Assembly: GCA_016702645.1 (NCBI GenBank)
Contig: JADJDP010000002.1
Location: 186,001-250,000, forward strand
DNA: 64,000 nucleotides
From: Flavobacteriales bacterium
GTDB taxonomy: Bacteria > Bacteroidota > Bacteroidia > Flavobacteriales_F > PHOS-HE28
Reading direction: 5' to 3'
Below, one piece after another: positions 27,801 to 35,746 of the stretch. Position numbers and translations under genes: made by a program. Numbering within the stretch: the stretch's first letter is position 1; each line of letters begins with the position of its first letter. The notes under the pieces are model-generated. The model was given only the letters and a program-made list of their open reading frames with translations. It did not search any database and was not told the DNA's origin.

Positions 27801-28227
27801 TCCGCTTCAACCGCACTGAACCAAAACTGTCGCTCCAAGTGTAGGCCAGGGAACCAACGATGCCGCTGCCGAGCACAGCGATCAGGGAACCCGAGGTCAG
27901 TTCGGCACCATCGCGCGTGGCGAGCTTGTGCGCCATATGTGTGATGCTCCAGAACAGGAAGAGGATGGTGAATGCGCTGCACAACGCGCTCAAGGTGTTG
28001 ATGGCAACAGGCACGTTCTCAGGGCTCACGAAGGCGCTGGCGATACGGCCTAGCATCATGAAAAGAGGTGCGCCGGGGGGGTGGCCCACCTGTAGTTTGT
28101 TGGCTGTGGCCAGGAACTCGCCGCAGTCCCAGAAGCTCGCCGTGGGCTCAATGGTGGTGATGAAGGTCCAGGCGGCCACCAGGAACACCAGCCAACCGGT
28201 GATGATGTTCAGCTTCTTATAGTCCAT
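24875..28227 (-). CDS. DUF2723 family multi-spanning membrane protein, probable GT-C-type glycosyltransferase (one frameshift)
   Basis: About 1117 residues after correction. The N-terminal third is a polytopic membrane region with the DUF2723 hallmark ASFWDCGEFLATANKLQVGH and HPPGAPLF. Further membrane segments follow to about residue 640, and the C-terminus is a soluble domain with TPR-like helices. The family resembles protein O-mannosyltransferases and is common in Bacteroidota, but its substrate is not established. The frame breaks at the four-A run 27823-27826 (four T on the coding strand): a fifth T restores YTWSDSFWFSAVEAEVY, matching the family. This is a classic homopolymer undercall. 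A box reading TATTTTCGC lies 20 nt before the ATG. The long open frame on the opposite strand is a shadow. Confidence 0.85.
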
Positions 28228-28246
28228 GGGTTGCGTTGCGGAAGCG

Positions 28247-28255
28247 GCGAAAATA
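28247..28255 (-). promoter_or_regulatory. putative -7 promoter box of the DUF2723 gene
   Basis: Reads TATTTTCGC on the minus strand, 19 nt before the ATG at 28227. It is one of many matches to the TAnnTTCGC box in this window. Confidence 0.4.
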
Positions 28256-28286
28256 CCGAAAGAACCGGGTGGGAAATGGAGGAACC

Positions 28287-28318
28287 TTGGTGTGGAACGG
28301 GCCGGGATGTTACTTTCG
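28287..28318 (+). promoter_or_regulatory. putative promoter of the tRNA-Gln gene
   Basis: TTG at 28287-28289 and TACTTTCG at 28311-28318 are separated by 21 nt, fitting the Bacteroidota -33/-7 spacing. The tRNA begins 27 nt after the box. Confidence 0.5.
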
Positions 28319-28345
28319 CGGCGCTTTACGGAAGTAGGGCGGTAT

Positions 28346-28418
28346 TGACCGATGGTGTAACTGGCAACACGTCTGATTTTGGTTCAGAAGAGTCCAGGTT
28401 CGAGCCCTGGTCGGTCAA
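28346..28418 (+). tRNA. tRNA-Gln (anticodon TTG)
   Basis: All arms fold: acceptor TGACCGA with TCGGTCA, D stem GTGT with ACAC, anticodon stem TCTGA with TCAGA around loop TTTTGGT (anticodon TTG, decoding CAA), and T stem CCAGG with CCTGG around TTCGAGC. The discriminator is A and CCA is not encoded, as usual in Bacteroidota. Confidence 0.95.
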
Positions 28419-28430
28419 CAGGAAAGGGAG

Positions 28431-28456
28431 CCCCGCCGTAAGGTGGGGTTCTTCAT
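28431..28456 (+). terminator. probable terminator of tRNA-Gln
   Basis: CCCCGCC-GTAA-GGTGGGG forms a 7-bp hairpin with one G-T pair, 13 nt after the tRNA, followed by a T-rich stretch (TTCTTCATTTT). Confidence 0.65.
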
Positions 28457-28485
28457 TTTGAACAAGACCGACCGTGGATCCCTTA

Positions 28486-29253
28486 TCAGTTCATCACCCA
28501 CACCGCCGCCGGATCCTGCTTCAGCAAGCTGCACAGCAACGCGTACAGGTCTGCCATGGCCTCCCGGAACTCCAGCGGCCGCTCGAAGAAGTACTCCACA
28601 GCTACGGCGAAGAACTCGGCATCGTTCACCCCGGCATAGTCACGGAAGAAGCTGGGTGCGCCGGCCTTGATGCGGGCGATCTCGGCGGTGGCCAGTGCGT
28701 TCCATTGTTGCAGGAAGTGCTGTGACAGGAACCCTTCTTCGCCGATGCCGTTGTTGTTCTCGAACCAAAGCGCATGGGCGAATTCATGCAGGCCCACGTT
28801 GTGGGCATCGGCACTGTGCGCGTAGCCATGCACGAAATCATCCCAGGAGATCACGATCGTCCCGGTACGCGGCCGCACTTCGCCTTGGTGCATGCGCCCG
28901 CTGAGGTGGTCGCGGTATGAGTCGGGGTGGACGATGAAGCGTTCGAAATGTGCCAGGACAAGGTCAGGGTGTCCTTTGAGCAATTGCGCGGCGCAGGCGC
29001 TGATCATCACTTTCATCTCCTCCGCCACTTCGATGCCGGCGCCCACCCACTCCTTGTCATGCACGAAAGTGGCTACGATGCGCTCCATACGTTGGCGGTC
29101 CGCGGCGTGCGCCCGCTGGTAGCTGATGGCATACTTGGCGAGTACCGCCTTGTGCGCGCTGGATAGTTTGCGCGTTCGCCAGAGCAGGCCCGAATACGCG
29201 GCGGCCCAAAAGACCAGCAACCCGAGAACGCCGAGCAGGATCAATAGACCCAT
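28486..29253 (-). CDS. MtfA-like zinc-dependent peptidase (M90 family)
   Basis: A 255-residue protein with one N-terminal membrane segment (MGLLILLGVLGLLVFWAAAY) and a soluble MtfA-type domain. The zinc-binding HEFAHAL helix lies near residue 155, and a downstream acidic segment (FFAVAVEYFFERP) carries the conserved E-x-F pattern of the family. In Escherichia coli, MtfA is a peptidase that also binds the Mlc repressor; no Mlc is visible here, so only the peptidase role can be carried over. The start is 4 nt after the aspS stop, so the two genes are probably one transcript. The length matches the family. Confidence 0.85.
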   Translation of the reverse strand: MGLLILLGVLGLLVFWAAAYSGLLWRTRKLSSAHKAVLAKYAISYQRAHAADRQRMERIVATFVHDKEWVGAGIEVAEEMKVMISACAAQLLKGHPDLVLAHFERFIVHPDSYRDHLSGRMHQGEVRPRTGTIVISWDDFVHGYAHSADAHNVGLHEFAHALWFENNNGIGEEGFLSQHFLQQWNALATAEIARIKAGAPSFFRDYAGVNDAEFFAVAVEYFFERPLEFREAMADLYALLCSLLKQDPAAVWVMN

Positions 29254-29257
29254 GGGA

Positions 29258-31001
29258 TCACTTCACGCTGATGCCCAACTCTTTCAATTGGATGTCATCG
29301 ATACGGCTCGGTGCATCGATCATCACATCGCGGCCCGCGTTGTTCTTGGGGAAGGCGATGAACTCGCGAATGTCCGTACGGTGACCGAAGAGCGATACCC
29401 AGCGATCGAAACCGAACGCGGCGCCACCGTGCGGTGGCGCGCCGTACTCGAAAGCATCGAGCAGGAAACCGAATTTGTAGCGCGCTTCTTCATCGGTGAA
29501 GCCGAGCACGCGGAACATGGCCTCCTGCATGCTACGGTCGTGGATGCGGATGCTGCCACCGCCGATCTCCGTACCGTTGATCACAAGGTCGTAGGCGTTG
29601 GCCTTAACGACGCCAGGATCGCTTTCGAGCAAGTGCGCGTGCTCTGGTATGGGAGAAGTGAATGGGTGGTGCATGGCGTGCCAGCGACCGCTCTCTTCAT
29701 CCTTCTCCAGAAGCGGGAAGTCCACCACCCAGAGTGGCTTGAAGACTCCTCGGATCGCGCAGACCGAGCTGGTCGCCGAGGTGCAGGCGCAACTCGTTCA
29801 GTTGCTTGCGCGCCTTGTCGGCCTTCCCTGCCATGATGCAAAGCAGATCGCCCTGCTTCATGTGAAAGCGTCCGGCCCATGATTGGAGTTGCTCGGACGA
29901 GTAGAACTTGTCCACAGTGCTTTTCAGCCCTTCCTCGGTCCACTTCACAAAGACGATGGCCGTGGCGCCGATCTGCGGTCGCTTAACGAAATCGATCAGC
30001 GCATCTGTTTGCTTGCGGCTCCAGCCAGCGCAGCCTTTGGCGTTGATCCCAACCACGAGTTCGGCATCGTCGAAGACCTTGAAGCCTTTTCCTTGGGCAA
30101 CGTCGTTCAGCTCGTGGAACTTCATGCCGAAGCGCAGGTCCGGCTTGTCGCAGCCGTAGTCACGCATGGCCTCATCGAAGTTCATCCTCAGGAAGGGTTC
30201 CTTGAACTCCTCGTTTAGGATGGACTTGAACAAGTGCTTCGCCATGCCTTCGAACGCGTTGAGGATGTCCTCGCGCTCCACGAAGGCCATCTCGCAATCG
30301 ATCTGCGTGAATTCCGGCTGCCGATCGGCGCGTAAGTCTTCATCGCGGAAGCACTTCACCAGTTGGAAGTAGCGGTCGAAGCCAGCCACCATCAGAAGTT
30401 GCTTGAAGGTCTGCGGGCTTTGGGGCAGCGCGTAGAACTCGCCCTGGTTCATGCGGCTGGGCACCACGAAGTCGCGGGCACCTTCCGGCGTGCTCTTGAT
30501 GAGCACAGGCGTTTCCACCTCCAGGAAATTCTGTGCGCTCAGGTAGTTGCGCACCTCGATCGCCATGCGGTGGCGCAACTCGAAGTTGCGGCGCACGTTG
30601 GCGCGACGGAGATCGAGGTAGCGGTACTTCATCCGCAGTTCATCACCGCCGTCCGTTTCTTCTTCAATGGTGAAGGGTGGCGTCTTGGCGCCGTTCAGCA
30701 CCTTCAGTTCGCTACAGAAGATCTCGACCTCACCCGTCGGCATGTTCGCGTTCTTGCTCTGGCGTTCCGTTACCGTGCCTGTGACCTGCACTACGAACTC
30801 GCGACCCAACGAACGAGCGGTTTCGCGCAACGTGGCATCGCTCTCGGCATTGAAGGTCAGCTGTGTGAGCCCATAACGGTCGCGCAGGTCTACGAAGGTC
30901 ATGCCGCCCAGATCGCGCGTGCGCTGCACCCATCCGGCGAGGGTTACGGTCTGGCCAGCATGGGAGAGGCGGAGTTCGCCACAGGTGTGGGTGCGGTACA
31001 T
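29258..31001 (-). CDS. aspS: aspartyl-tRNA synthetase (one frameshift)
   Basis: Charges tRNA-Asp in the cytoplasm. The start at 31001 ([16 protein letters not shown]) matches the usual AspRS N-terminus; a GTG four codons earlier is possible. The anticodon-binding OB fold occupies about residues 1-105 and the class II core the rest, with motif 2 ([18 protein letters not shown]) and motif 3 ([10 protein letters not shown]), then the conserved REFIAFPKN. The reading frame breaks between about 29743 and 29753, where one extra base separates GLRDP from [12 protein letters not shown]. Removing one base gives 580 residues, the normal size. Because the enzyme is essential and no second copy is visible, a sequencing error is the likely cause. 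Confidence 0.92.
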
Positions 31002-31036
31002 GGTCGCTTTCACCCCGGGTCCTTGCCGGGAGGAGC

Positions 31037-31045
31037 GCGAAAATA
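31037..31045 (-). promoter_or_regulatory. putative -7 promoter box of aspS
   Basis: TATTTTCGC on the minus strand, 35 nt before the aspS ATG, identical to the box before the DUF2723 gene. Confidence 0.4.
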
Positions 31046-31149
31046 GGCCGCAGCGTCTAGCGGCTCCGGCGGTGTTCTTCTCAACCGAACATCACCCTCC
31101 AGGCATCGGACAGCCCGGCTCATCGCATCTTTAGGGAAACTGCCTGCCC

Positions 31150-31929
31150 ATGCATTTCGCTACACCGCTCATCATCCTTGGTCTTGCGCTGCTTCCCACC
31201 AACGGGAATGCCTGTTCCTGTTTCGGCCCTTCAACCTTCTGCGAAACGTTGAACCCGCAACCGCCGCAATTCCCCGAACCCCAGTGGTGGGTGCCTAACC
31301 ACATCGTCATGGGTGTTAAACTGGCCACCGTGGAGTATGGCGTGGACTTGAAGGTCGTGCACGACTACAGTGGAGATTTGCAGAGCGATGAGGTGATCCG
31401 GGTGTGGGGAGACTGCGGATTGCTTTGCCGCATGTACAATACCGGCGTGGCCGACGGGGATACCGTGCTCTGGGCCATCCAGCATTGTGACCTTTCCGGG
31501 AACTTCAGTTGCGGTATGAGCATCGAGCAGGCGGGGCACTTCCAGCTTTCCGTTTGCGGCGTGTATTGGCTCGATTACGCACAGGGCGTGATCTCCGGGC
31601 CGCTTTACACCGAAGGTGCGAACGAGACGATCTCGGTGGAGGACTTCCCCGCGTTGGTGAGCGGATGCCTGACCACCGGGCTCGACGAGCCTGTGGTTCC
31701 CGATGTGAGCATTCGGTGCATGGACGATGAGTTGAGGATCACCACCACCGGTAGCTGGTCGGATGCGAAGGAGGTTTGCATCACCGATGTGGCCGGACGC
31801 GTTGTGCATGAAGCGCGTTTCCGTGGAGCGCAAGGAACGATGCTCCTGCCAGGCAAGATGAACGGCATCCTCCTGGTGCGCGTGAGCGATGGCCAGCGAA
31901 TGCTAACCCAGAAGGTGTTCTTCGACTGA
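31150..31929 (+). CDS. uncharacterised secreted protein with probable T9SS C-terminal domain
   Basis: A 259-residue protein with a signal peptide (to about residue 21, NGNACSC). The mature N-terminal part is rich in cysteine (ACSCFGPSTFCETL, GDCGLLC, QHCDLSGNFSC), suggesting disulfides in the periplasm or outside the cell. The last about 75 residues (VSIRCMDDELRITTTG, ITDVAGRVVHEARF, MNGILLVRVSDGQRML, QKVFFD) resemble a Por-type (type A) sorting domain. No enzymatic motif is seen. It is convergent with the PPK2 gene, with 4 nt between the stops and no obvious terminator in the gap. Confidence 0.75.
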   Translation: MHFATPLIILGLALLPTNGNACSCFGPSTFCETLNPQPPQFPEPQWWVPNHIVMGVKLATVEYGVDLKVVHDYSGDLQSDEVIRVWGDCGLLCRMYNTGVADGDTVLWAIQHCDLSGNFSCGMSIEQAGHFQLSVCGVYWLDYAQGVISGPLYTEGANETISVEDFPALVSGCLTTGLDEPVVPDVSIRCMDDELRITTTGSWSDAKEVCITDVAGRVVHEARFRGAQGTMLLPGKMNGILLVRVSDGQRMLTQKVFFD

Positions 31930-31933
31930 TCGC

Positions 31934-32824
31934 TCAGTCCTTCTCTGCCAGCAGGTCGGCTTTCGCCTGCTTCAATGCGGCCGCAGCGCCGGGGTCGGGC
32001 TTGGGTTGTACCATTTTCAGAGCCTCGAGCTGTTCGCGGAGCAGGCGTCCAACCATGGCGCGCGATTCCCATTGCTCATCGGCCGGTATGATGAACCACG
32101 GCGCATGCGGCGCAGCCGTGGCACCGATCGCCGCTTCGTAAGCCTTCATGTATGCGTCCCAATGCCCGCGCTCTTTCACGTCGCCGGCATTGAACTTCCA
32201 GTTCTTCGCAGGCTCGTCGATGCGTTCGATGAATCGCTTCTTCTGCTCCTTGCGGCTCATGTTCAGGAAGAACTTCATGATCACCGTACCGCAATCCGCG
32301 AGCTGCTTTTCCCACGCCCGGATGGCGCTGTAGCGCGATCCCCAGAACGCCGCATCGATGTCCTTCAGGCTAAGCACGGTTGGGATGTTCTGCCCCAGGA
32401 TGAACTCCGGGTGTACGCGTGTCACCAGCACTTCCTCGTAGTGTGAGCGATTGTGGATGCCGATGTGCCCGCGCTCGGGAACGGCCTGTGCATGACGCCA
32501 GAGAAAGTCGTGCGAGCGTTCCAACGTGCTCGGTGCCTTGAAGCTCCAGACGCGCACGCCCTGCGGGTTCACGCCGCTCATGACGTGCCGGATGCAACTG
32601 TCTTTTCCCGCAGCATCCATCGCTTGGAAGATCATCAGCAGGGCATGCTTGCCCGCCGGATAGAGCACCTCCTGTAGTTCGCTGATGCGCTCCTTGTCCG
32701 CTTCCAGTTGTTCTTTCAGTTCCTTCTTGCCCAGATCACCGGGCAGATCGCAGGTATGGTCCTTCAGGCTGAAGCCACCGGTCTTGGTGATAGCGAATCG
32801 GGGGTCGGAGAGGAGGGAGGGCAT
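31934..32824 (-). CDS. ppk2: polyphosphate kinase 2 (PPK2) family protein
   Basis: A 296-residue cytoplasmic enzyme predicted to transfer phosphate between polyphosphate and nucleotides. The P-loop lies near residue 67 (LLMIFQAMDAAGKDS), the lid/second motif follows (NRSHYEEVLVTRVHP) and the conserved MKFFLNMSRKEQKKRF segment near residue 190. The N-terminal half matches the PPK2 sequences that can phosphorylate AMP or ADP, but the subclass is not certain from sequence alone. It is divergent from the iron permease-like gene with 42 bp between starts. The box TAGCTTTCA sits exactly 12 nt before the ATG, with TTTG 17 nt further upstream. Confidence 0.9.
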   Translation of the reverse strand: MPSLLSDPRFAITKTGGFSLKDHTCDLPGDLGKKELKEQLEADKERISELQEVLYPAGKHALLMIFQAMDAAGKDSCIRHVMSGVNPQGVRVWSFKAPSTLERSHDFLWRHAQAVPERGHIGIHNRSHYEEVLVTRVHPEFILGQNIPTVLSLKDIDAAFWGSRYSAIRAWEKQLADCGTVIMKFFLNMSRKEQKKRFIERIDEPAKNWKFNAGDVKERGHWDAYMKAYEAAIGATAAPHAPWFIIPADEQWESRAMVGRLLREQLEALKMVQPKPDPGAAAALKQAKADLLAEKD

Positions 32825-32827
32825 GGG

Positions 32828-32857
32828 TGAAAGCTACCGACCTTCACCCAAAGCAAA
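32828..32857 (-). promoter_or_regulatory. putative promoter of ppk2, predicted leaderless
   Basis: On the minus strand TTTG (32857-32854), a 17-nt spacer and TAGCTTTCA (32836-32828), then CCC and the ATG at 32824. Both halves match the Bacteroidota consensus. The spacing would place the transcription start at or next to the start codon. Confidence 0.5.
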
Positions 32858-32866
32858 CCGAGCCCC

Positions 32867-33310
32867 ATGCCCGCGACGATCAACTCCCCGTTCACACGTT
32901 TCGCCAAACGCACGTCCACGCTCACCGGCCGCCCGGCGACGTTCATCCTCGCTGTGCTGATCATCGTGCTGTGGGCGGTCACCAGTCCGCTCTTCGGCTA
33001 TAGCGATACCTGGCAACTCGTGATCAATACGAGCACCACCATCATCACCTTCCTCATGGTGTTCCTGATCCAGAACACGCAGAACCGCGATACGGAGGCC
33101 CTGCAGATCAAGCTCGATGAGCTCATCCGCGCTCAGAAGGAGGCCAACAATGCGTTGCTGGACCTGGAAGAGTTGGACGATGATGAACTTGATCGTATCC
33201 GGGAGACCTATATGGCGCTGGCCCGGAAACAGCGCGAGGGAACTAGTGGATCACGGACGATGCAACCGTTCGTGACGCATGGCGTGCTGGCGCGGCACAA
33301 CGAACCCTAG
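32867..33310 (+). CDS. low-affinity iron permease-like small membrane protein
   Basis: A 147-residue protein with two predicted membrane helices (about residues 25-45 and 53-72) followed by a charged, coiled-coil-like cytoplasmic tail (RDTEALQIKLDELIRAQKEA). The pattern FTRFAKRTSTLTGRPATF, then WAVTSPLFGYSDTWQLVINT and MVFLIQNTQNRD, is that of the bacterial low-affinity iron permease (Fet4-like) family. The family name comes from yeast; transport by these short bacterial members is not well established. The stop overlaps the 3' end of the convergent tetR gene by 4 nt. Confidence 0.85.
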   Translation: MPATINSPFTRFAKRTSTLTGRPATFILAVLIIVLWAVTSPLFGYSDTWQLVINTSTTIITFLMVFLIQNTQNRDTEALQIKLDELIRAQKEANNALLDLEELDDDELDRIRETYMALARKQREGTSGSRTMQPFVTHGVLARHNEP

Positions 33311-33906
33311 GGACCAGAGGAAAGGCTCGATGAGTTTCCGCAGCAGTGTTTGTAATGCGGGATGCGCTCCTCAAGGTCGTGCCCTGCGGCCAACGTTTCC
33401 GGGATCCATCCGCGTGAGATCAGGCTGCAACAGGAAATGAGGTAAGTCCTCTTCAGCGGAATTGAGAGAGCGCAGGTCGCCAGCGGTCACCAGCGTGCGG
33501 AAACATGCACGCAGATCGGCTTGTCGCTTCTCTTGCGTGGCACGGTACTGTGCTTTCACCTTGGGCAGTTGCGAAAGCAACCGTGCCATGCTCAGCAGCA
33601 AGCCGCGATAGGCGATATGGTTGCGCAGGATCCGCTCGAAACGGTCATGGAAGTCAGCGAGCGACCGTACGGTGCCGTCAGGCACTGCACCATCATTCAG
33701 CCTGGCGCAGGCCCTGCTAGCTCCAGCACCAGCGACTCCTTATCCGGGAAGTAGTAGGTGATGTGCCCTGGTCGCATGTTCAGCGCCCGCGCGATGTCGC
33801 GCACACCCACATGCTCAACGCCGTGCTTGTTGAACAAGTGCAGCGACTTGGCCAGGATCAGCGCCCGCTTGTCCTCGCCCTTGACAGTGATCCTGCGCTT
33901 CGTCAT
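33307..33906 (-). CDS. TetR family transcriptional regulator (two compensating frameshifts)
   Basis: A 199-residue regulator after correction. The N-terminal helix-turn-helix is clear (HGVEHVGVRDIARALNMRPG, then HITYYFPDKESLVLEL). The frame is lost between about 33709 and 33722 (one base missing) and regained near 33437-33446 (one base extra), after which ISCCSLISRGWIPE and the C-terminus read in the original frame to the stop at 33307. The net length is exactly right, which argues for two consensus errors. I chose the ATG at 33906 instead of 33918 because a perfect palindrome occupies 33909-33927. It is divergent from the cupin gene, which it probably represses along with itself. Confidence 0.8.
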
Positions 33907-33913
33907 ATATTTG
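33906..33913 (+). promoter_or_regulatory. putative -7 promoter element of the cupin gene
   Basis: TATATTTG matches TAnnTTTG exactly and overlaps the left half of the TetR operator, so repressor binding would block it. A TTGACA lies about 20 nt upstream. Confidence 0.5.
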
Positions 33914-33927
33914 GACATTGTCCAAAT
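33909..33927. promoter_or_regulatory. perfect palindromic operator between tetR and cupin genes
   Basis: ATTTGGACA-T-TGTCCAAAT is a 9-bp perfect inverted repeat with one central base, located between a tetR gene and a divergent gene. Size and symmetry are those expected for a TetR dimer site. Confidence 0.75.
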
Positions 33928-33936
33928 CTAAGGAAC

Positions 33937-34491
33937 ATGCGATACACCTACCCCCACACCATCGAGAACGGCCACGGCGAGCAACTCACCTTCGTGCGCT
34001 TGGTGAAGGACCGCGAGGGCGAATGGCTCGAAGTGGAGAACATGGTGAAGCCCGGGAGCGGTCCGCCCATGCACGTGCATTTCAAACAGGCGGAGAGCCT
34101 GACGGTGGTGAGCGGCCGGATCGGCGTGCAGGAGTTCGGCAGGGAACCAACGGAGCACGGGCCCGGTGAAACCGTGACATTCCAAGGCGGAGTGGGGCAC
34201 AAGTTCTGGGCGGCGGGCAACGAGCCGCTTCGTTGCAAGGGCTGGATCAAGCCCGCGCATAACGTGGAGTACTTCCTCACGGAGATTTTCAGGAGCACGA
34301 AGGAGAACGGCGGCAAGCGGCCCAAGGAATTCGATGGCGCCTGGCTCGGCAGCCGCTATGCGAGCGAATTCGACATGACGGAGATCCCGGCTTTCGTGAA
34401 GAAGGTGATCTTCCCGATAACCGTGTTCTTCGGGAAGCTGGCAGGCAAACACAAGAAGTACGCCGACGCGCCAGAGCCGGTGAAGGATTGA
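33937..34491 (+). CDS. cupin domain protein
   Basis: A 184-residue cytoplasmic protein from the ATG at 33937. The cupin core is visible around residues 45-110: PPMHVHFKQAE supplies the metal-binding H-x-H and a downstream acidic residue, and GPGETVTFQGGVGHKFW the second motif. The C-terminal third has a hydrophobic segment (VKKVIFPITVFFGKLAG). Similar proteins next to TetR regulators are usually of unknown substrate. Its promoter overlaps the TetR operator, so expression is predicted to be induced when the TetR ligand is present. A strong hairpin follows the stop. Confidence 0.85.
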   Translation: MRYTYPHTIENGHGEQLTFVRLVKDREGEWLEVENMVKPGSGPPMHVHFKQAESLTVVSGRIGVQEFGREPTEHGPGETVTFQGGVGHKFWAAGNEPLRCKGWIKPAHNVEYFLTEIFRSTKENGGKRPKEFDGAWLGSRYASEFDMTEIPAFVKKVIFPITVFFGKLAGKHKKYADAPEPVKD

Positions 34492-34496
34492 AGTCG

Positions 34497-34521
34497 AAGG
34501 GCGCCATTTCCAGGCGCCCTT
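34497..34521. terminator. hairpin downstream of cupin gene and of the hppD remnant
   Basis: AAGGGCGCC-ATTTCCA-GGCGCCCTT is a 9-bp perfect hairpin beginning 5 nt after the cupin stop codon. It also lies just beyond the 3' end of the minus-strand hppD remnant, in the same place as the hairpin after the intact hppD. No long T-run follows. Confidence 0.55.
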
Positions 34522-34550
34522 ACACGTTCGAATATGTACCTGGATCGAGA

Positions 34551-34705
34551 GCGTCCCCCTATCCTCCTGCTCCCTCTCGATCGCCTCGAACAGCGCCTTG
34601 AAGTTGCCCTTGCTGAAGCTCTTGGCGCCTCCCGCGATCGCGGGCCGAAGACGCTTTCTCGGATGATCTCGAGGAACATAATGGGCAGGTCCACGACAAC
34701 CTCCT
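34551..34705 (-). pseudogene. decayed copy of the 3' end of hppD
   Basis: This stretch matches the last about 130 bp of the intact hppD (37653-37770) at high identity. On the minus strand it encodes PIMFLEIIRE, then, after a frame change, KSFSKGNFKALFEAIEREQ, close to the hppD ending. A perfect 14-bp palindrome (CCCGCGATCGCGGG, 34631-34644) with flanking bases interrupts the alignment, and the stop codon is lost. It is a remnant of a duplication, not a gene. Confidence 0.8.
34631..34644. repeat. palindrome CCCGCGATCGCGGG inserted in the hppD remnant
   Basis: Perfect 14-bp palindrome that has no counterpart in the intact hppD at the equivalent position. It may be a dispersed short palindromic element. 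Confidence 0.5.
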
Positions 34706-34712
34706 GGAACGA

Positions 34713-34739
34713 CGAAGGGCGCCCATTGGACGCCCTTCG
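34713..34739. terminator. hairpin after the 34783-35508 gene
   Basis: CGAAGGGCG-CCCATTGGA-CGCCCTTCG is a 9-bp perfect hairpin 43 nt beyond the stop of the minus-strand gene. Its stem is nearly the same as those at 34497 and 37599. No T-run follows. Confidence 0.5.
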
Positions 34740-34782
34740 CATGTGTGGTATCGCTTCCGCTCAGGGTGTATTGCGGTCCTGT

Positions 34783-35508
34783 TTACTTGACCGAGGTGGC
34801 GAACTGCGAGGCGACCACCTCGAAGGTGGCGAAGTAGGCCTGGGTCACCGGCATCTCCATCAACTCGCCGGCGATGGCCATGAACGCGGCCTGGTCGCGG
34901 TACACCGTCATACCCACGCTGAGGCGCTCGGTATCCGGCCCGCCCACCACGGCGAACTCGTAGCTCTCCAGCACGCCATCGCGCCCGTCCAGCATGTCCA
35001 CGAAGGCTTTGCGCGTGCGGTCGAACGCGGCCTCTTGTCCGGAGCGGGTGCGCCGCACTGCGACCTCCAACACCTGGCCCTCGGTGCGCAGCACCTTGTT
35101 GAGCTCAAAAGGCTTGCCTTCGATCTGTTGCAGAAAGACATAGGCCTTCAGGTCCATGGTGGCGGCGAACGCTCCGAAGGCCTGCTGAACTTCAGGCACC
35201 GACTGGATCTCGCCCACACGGGACATGGAAGGATACTGCGTCATGCCGATGAACACGGGTCGTTCGTCGGGAGCGGGCAGTGCGTAGAAGGAACTGAACT
35301 CGCGGTCGTTGCTCACGCCATCCTGCTTGGTGAGCAACTGGATGAACTGTGCGCGGGCCTTTTCGAATGCCTCCTGTTCACCGTCCTTCACCATGCGGAC
35401 GGCAAGCTCGAAGATGGGTTTTTCCTTCATTGGCGTTGTGTTTTCGATTGTTGGAACGGACGCAAGCGCGATGGCTGCAGCCAGTCCGGTGATGATGAGT
35501 TGGTCCAT
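34783..35508 (-). CDS. uncharacterised protein with two related alpha/beta-barrel-like halves
   Basis: A 241-residue protein of unknown function with a short hydrophobic N-terminus (about residues 4-18) that may be a signal peptide. Two internally similar halves follow. The first begins FELAVRMVKDGEQEAFEKAR and the second VLEVAVRRTRSGQEAAFDRTR; each then has a GMTQY or GMTVY strand, a pattern reminiscent of dimeric alpha/beta-barrel (antibiotic-monooxygenase-like) domains. No catalytic residue can be named. It is a paralogue of the lipoprotein at 35747-36529 and sits in a cassette with an AraC regulator. A 3' hairpin follows. Confidence 0.7.
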   Translation of the reverse strand: MDQLIITGLAAAIALASVPTIENTTPMKEKPIFELAVRMVKDGEQEAFEKARAQFIQLLTKQDGVSNDREFSSFYALPAPDERPVFIGMTQYPSMSRVGEIQSVPEVQQAFGAFAATMDLKAYVFLQQIEGKPFELNKVLRTEGQVLEVAVRRTRSGQEAAFDRTRKAFVDMLDGRDGVLESYEFAVVGGPDTERLSVGMTVYRDQAAFMAIAGELMEMPVTQAYFATFEVVASQFATSVK

Positions 35509-35540
35509 GTGTGTTCGACTTTGGTGGTTAAGGCAAGTTC

Positions 35541-35595
35541 TGGCAGCAGGGCCCTGGGCGGTCGATCAGGTAACGCTGGTCATTTTGTCTTTTGG
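35541..35595. repeat. copy 1 of a duplicated intergenic element with palindrome CAGGGCCCTG
   Basis: The stretch with CAGGGCCCTG (35547-35556) followed by CGGTCGATC and, further on, GGTCATTTTGTC parallels 36637-36690. The right end looks like a degraded copy of the araC-type gene's 3' end. It lies about 39 nt upstream of the 34783-35508 gene. Confidence 0.55.
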
Positions 35596-35746
35596 CTCAA
35601 CAGGATCTCCCGTGATCGCACTTCGTGATGCATGGTTGGATCATAGCTGTGGAAGGCGACCCAGGTCCCGTACCTCCTTCGGAAAATTGATCTCCCAGAT
35701 CGAATGGGGGTCGGTATCCGTGCGGCTTTCAGGACGATCGGTCACC

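Noticed and set aside
24488..27844. Open frame of 1118 codons on the plus strand
   Set aside because: It is antisense to the DUF2723 gene, whose motifs and membrane segments are clear. High GC leaves few stops in the opposite frame.
34534..35628. Plus-strand open frame of 364 codons
   Set aside because: It runs antisense through the hppD remnant and the 34783-35508 gene and has no protein-like features.
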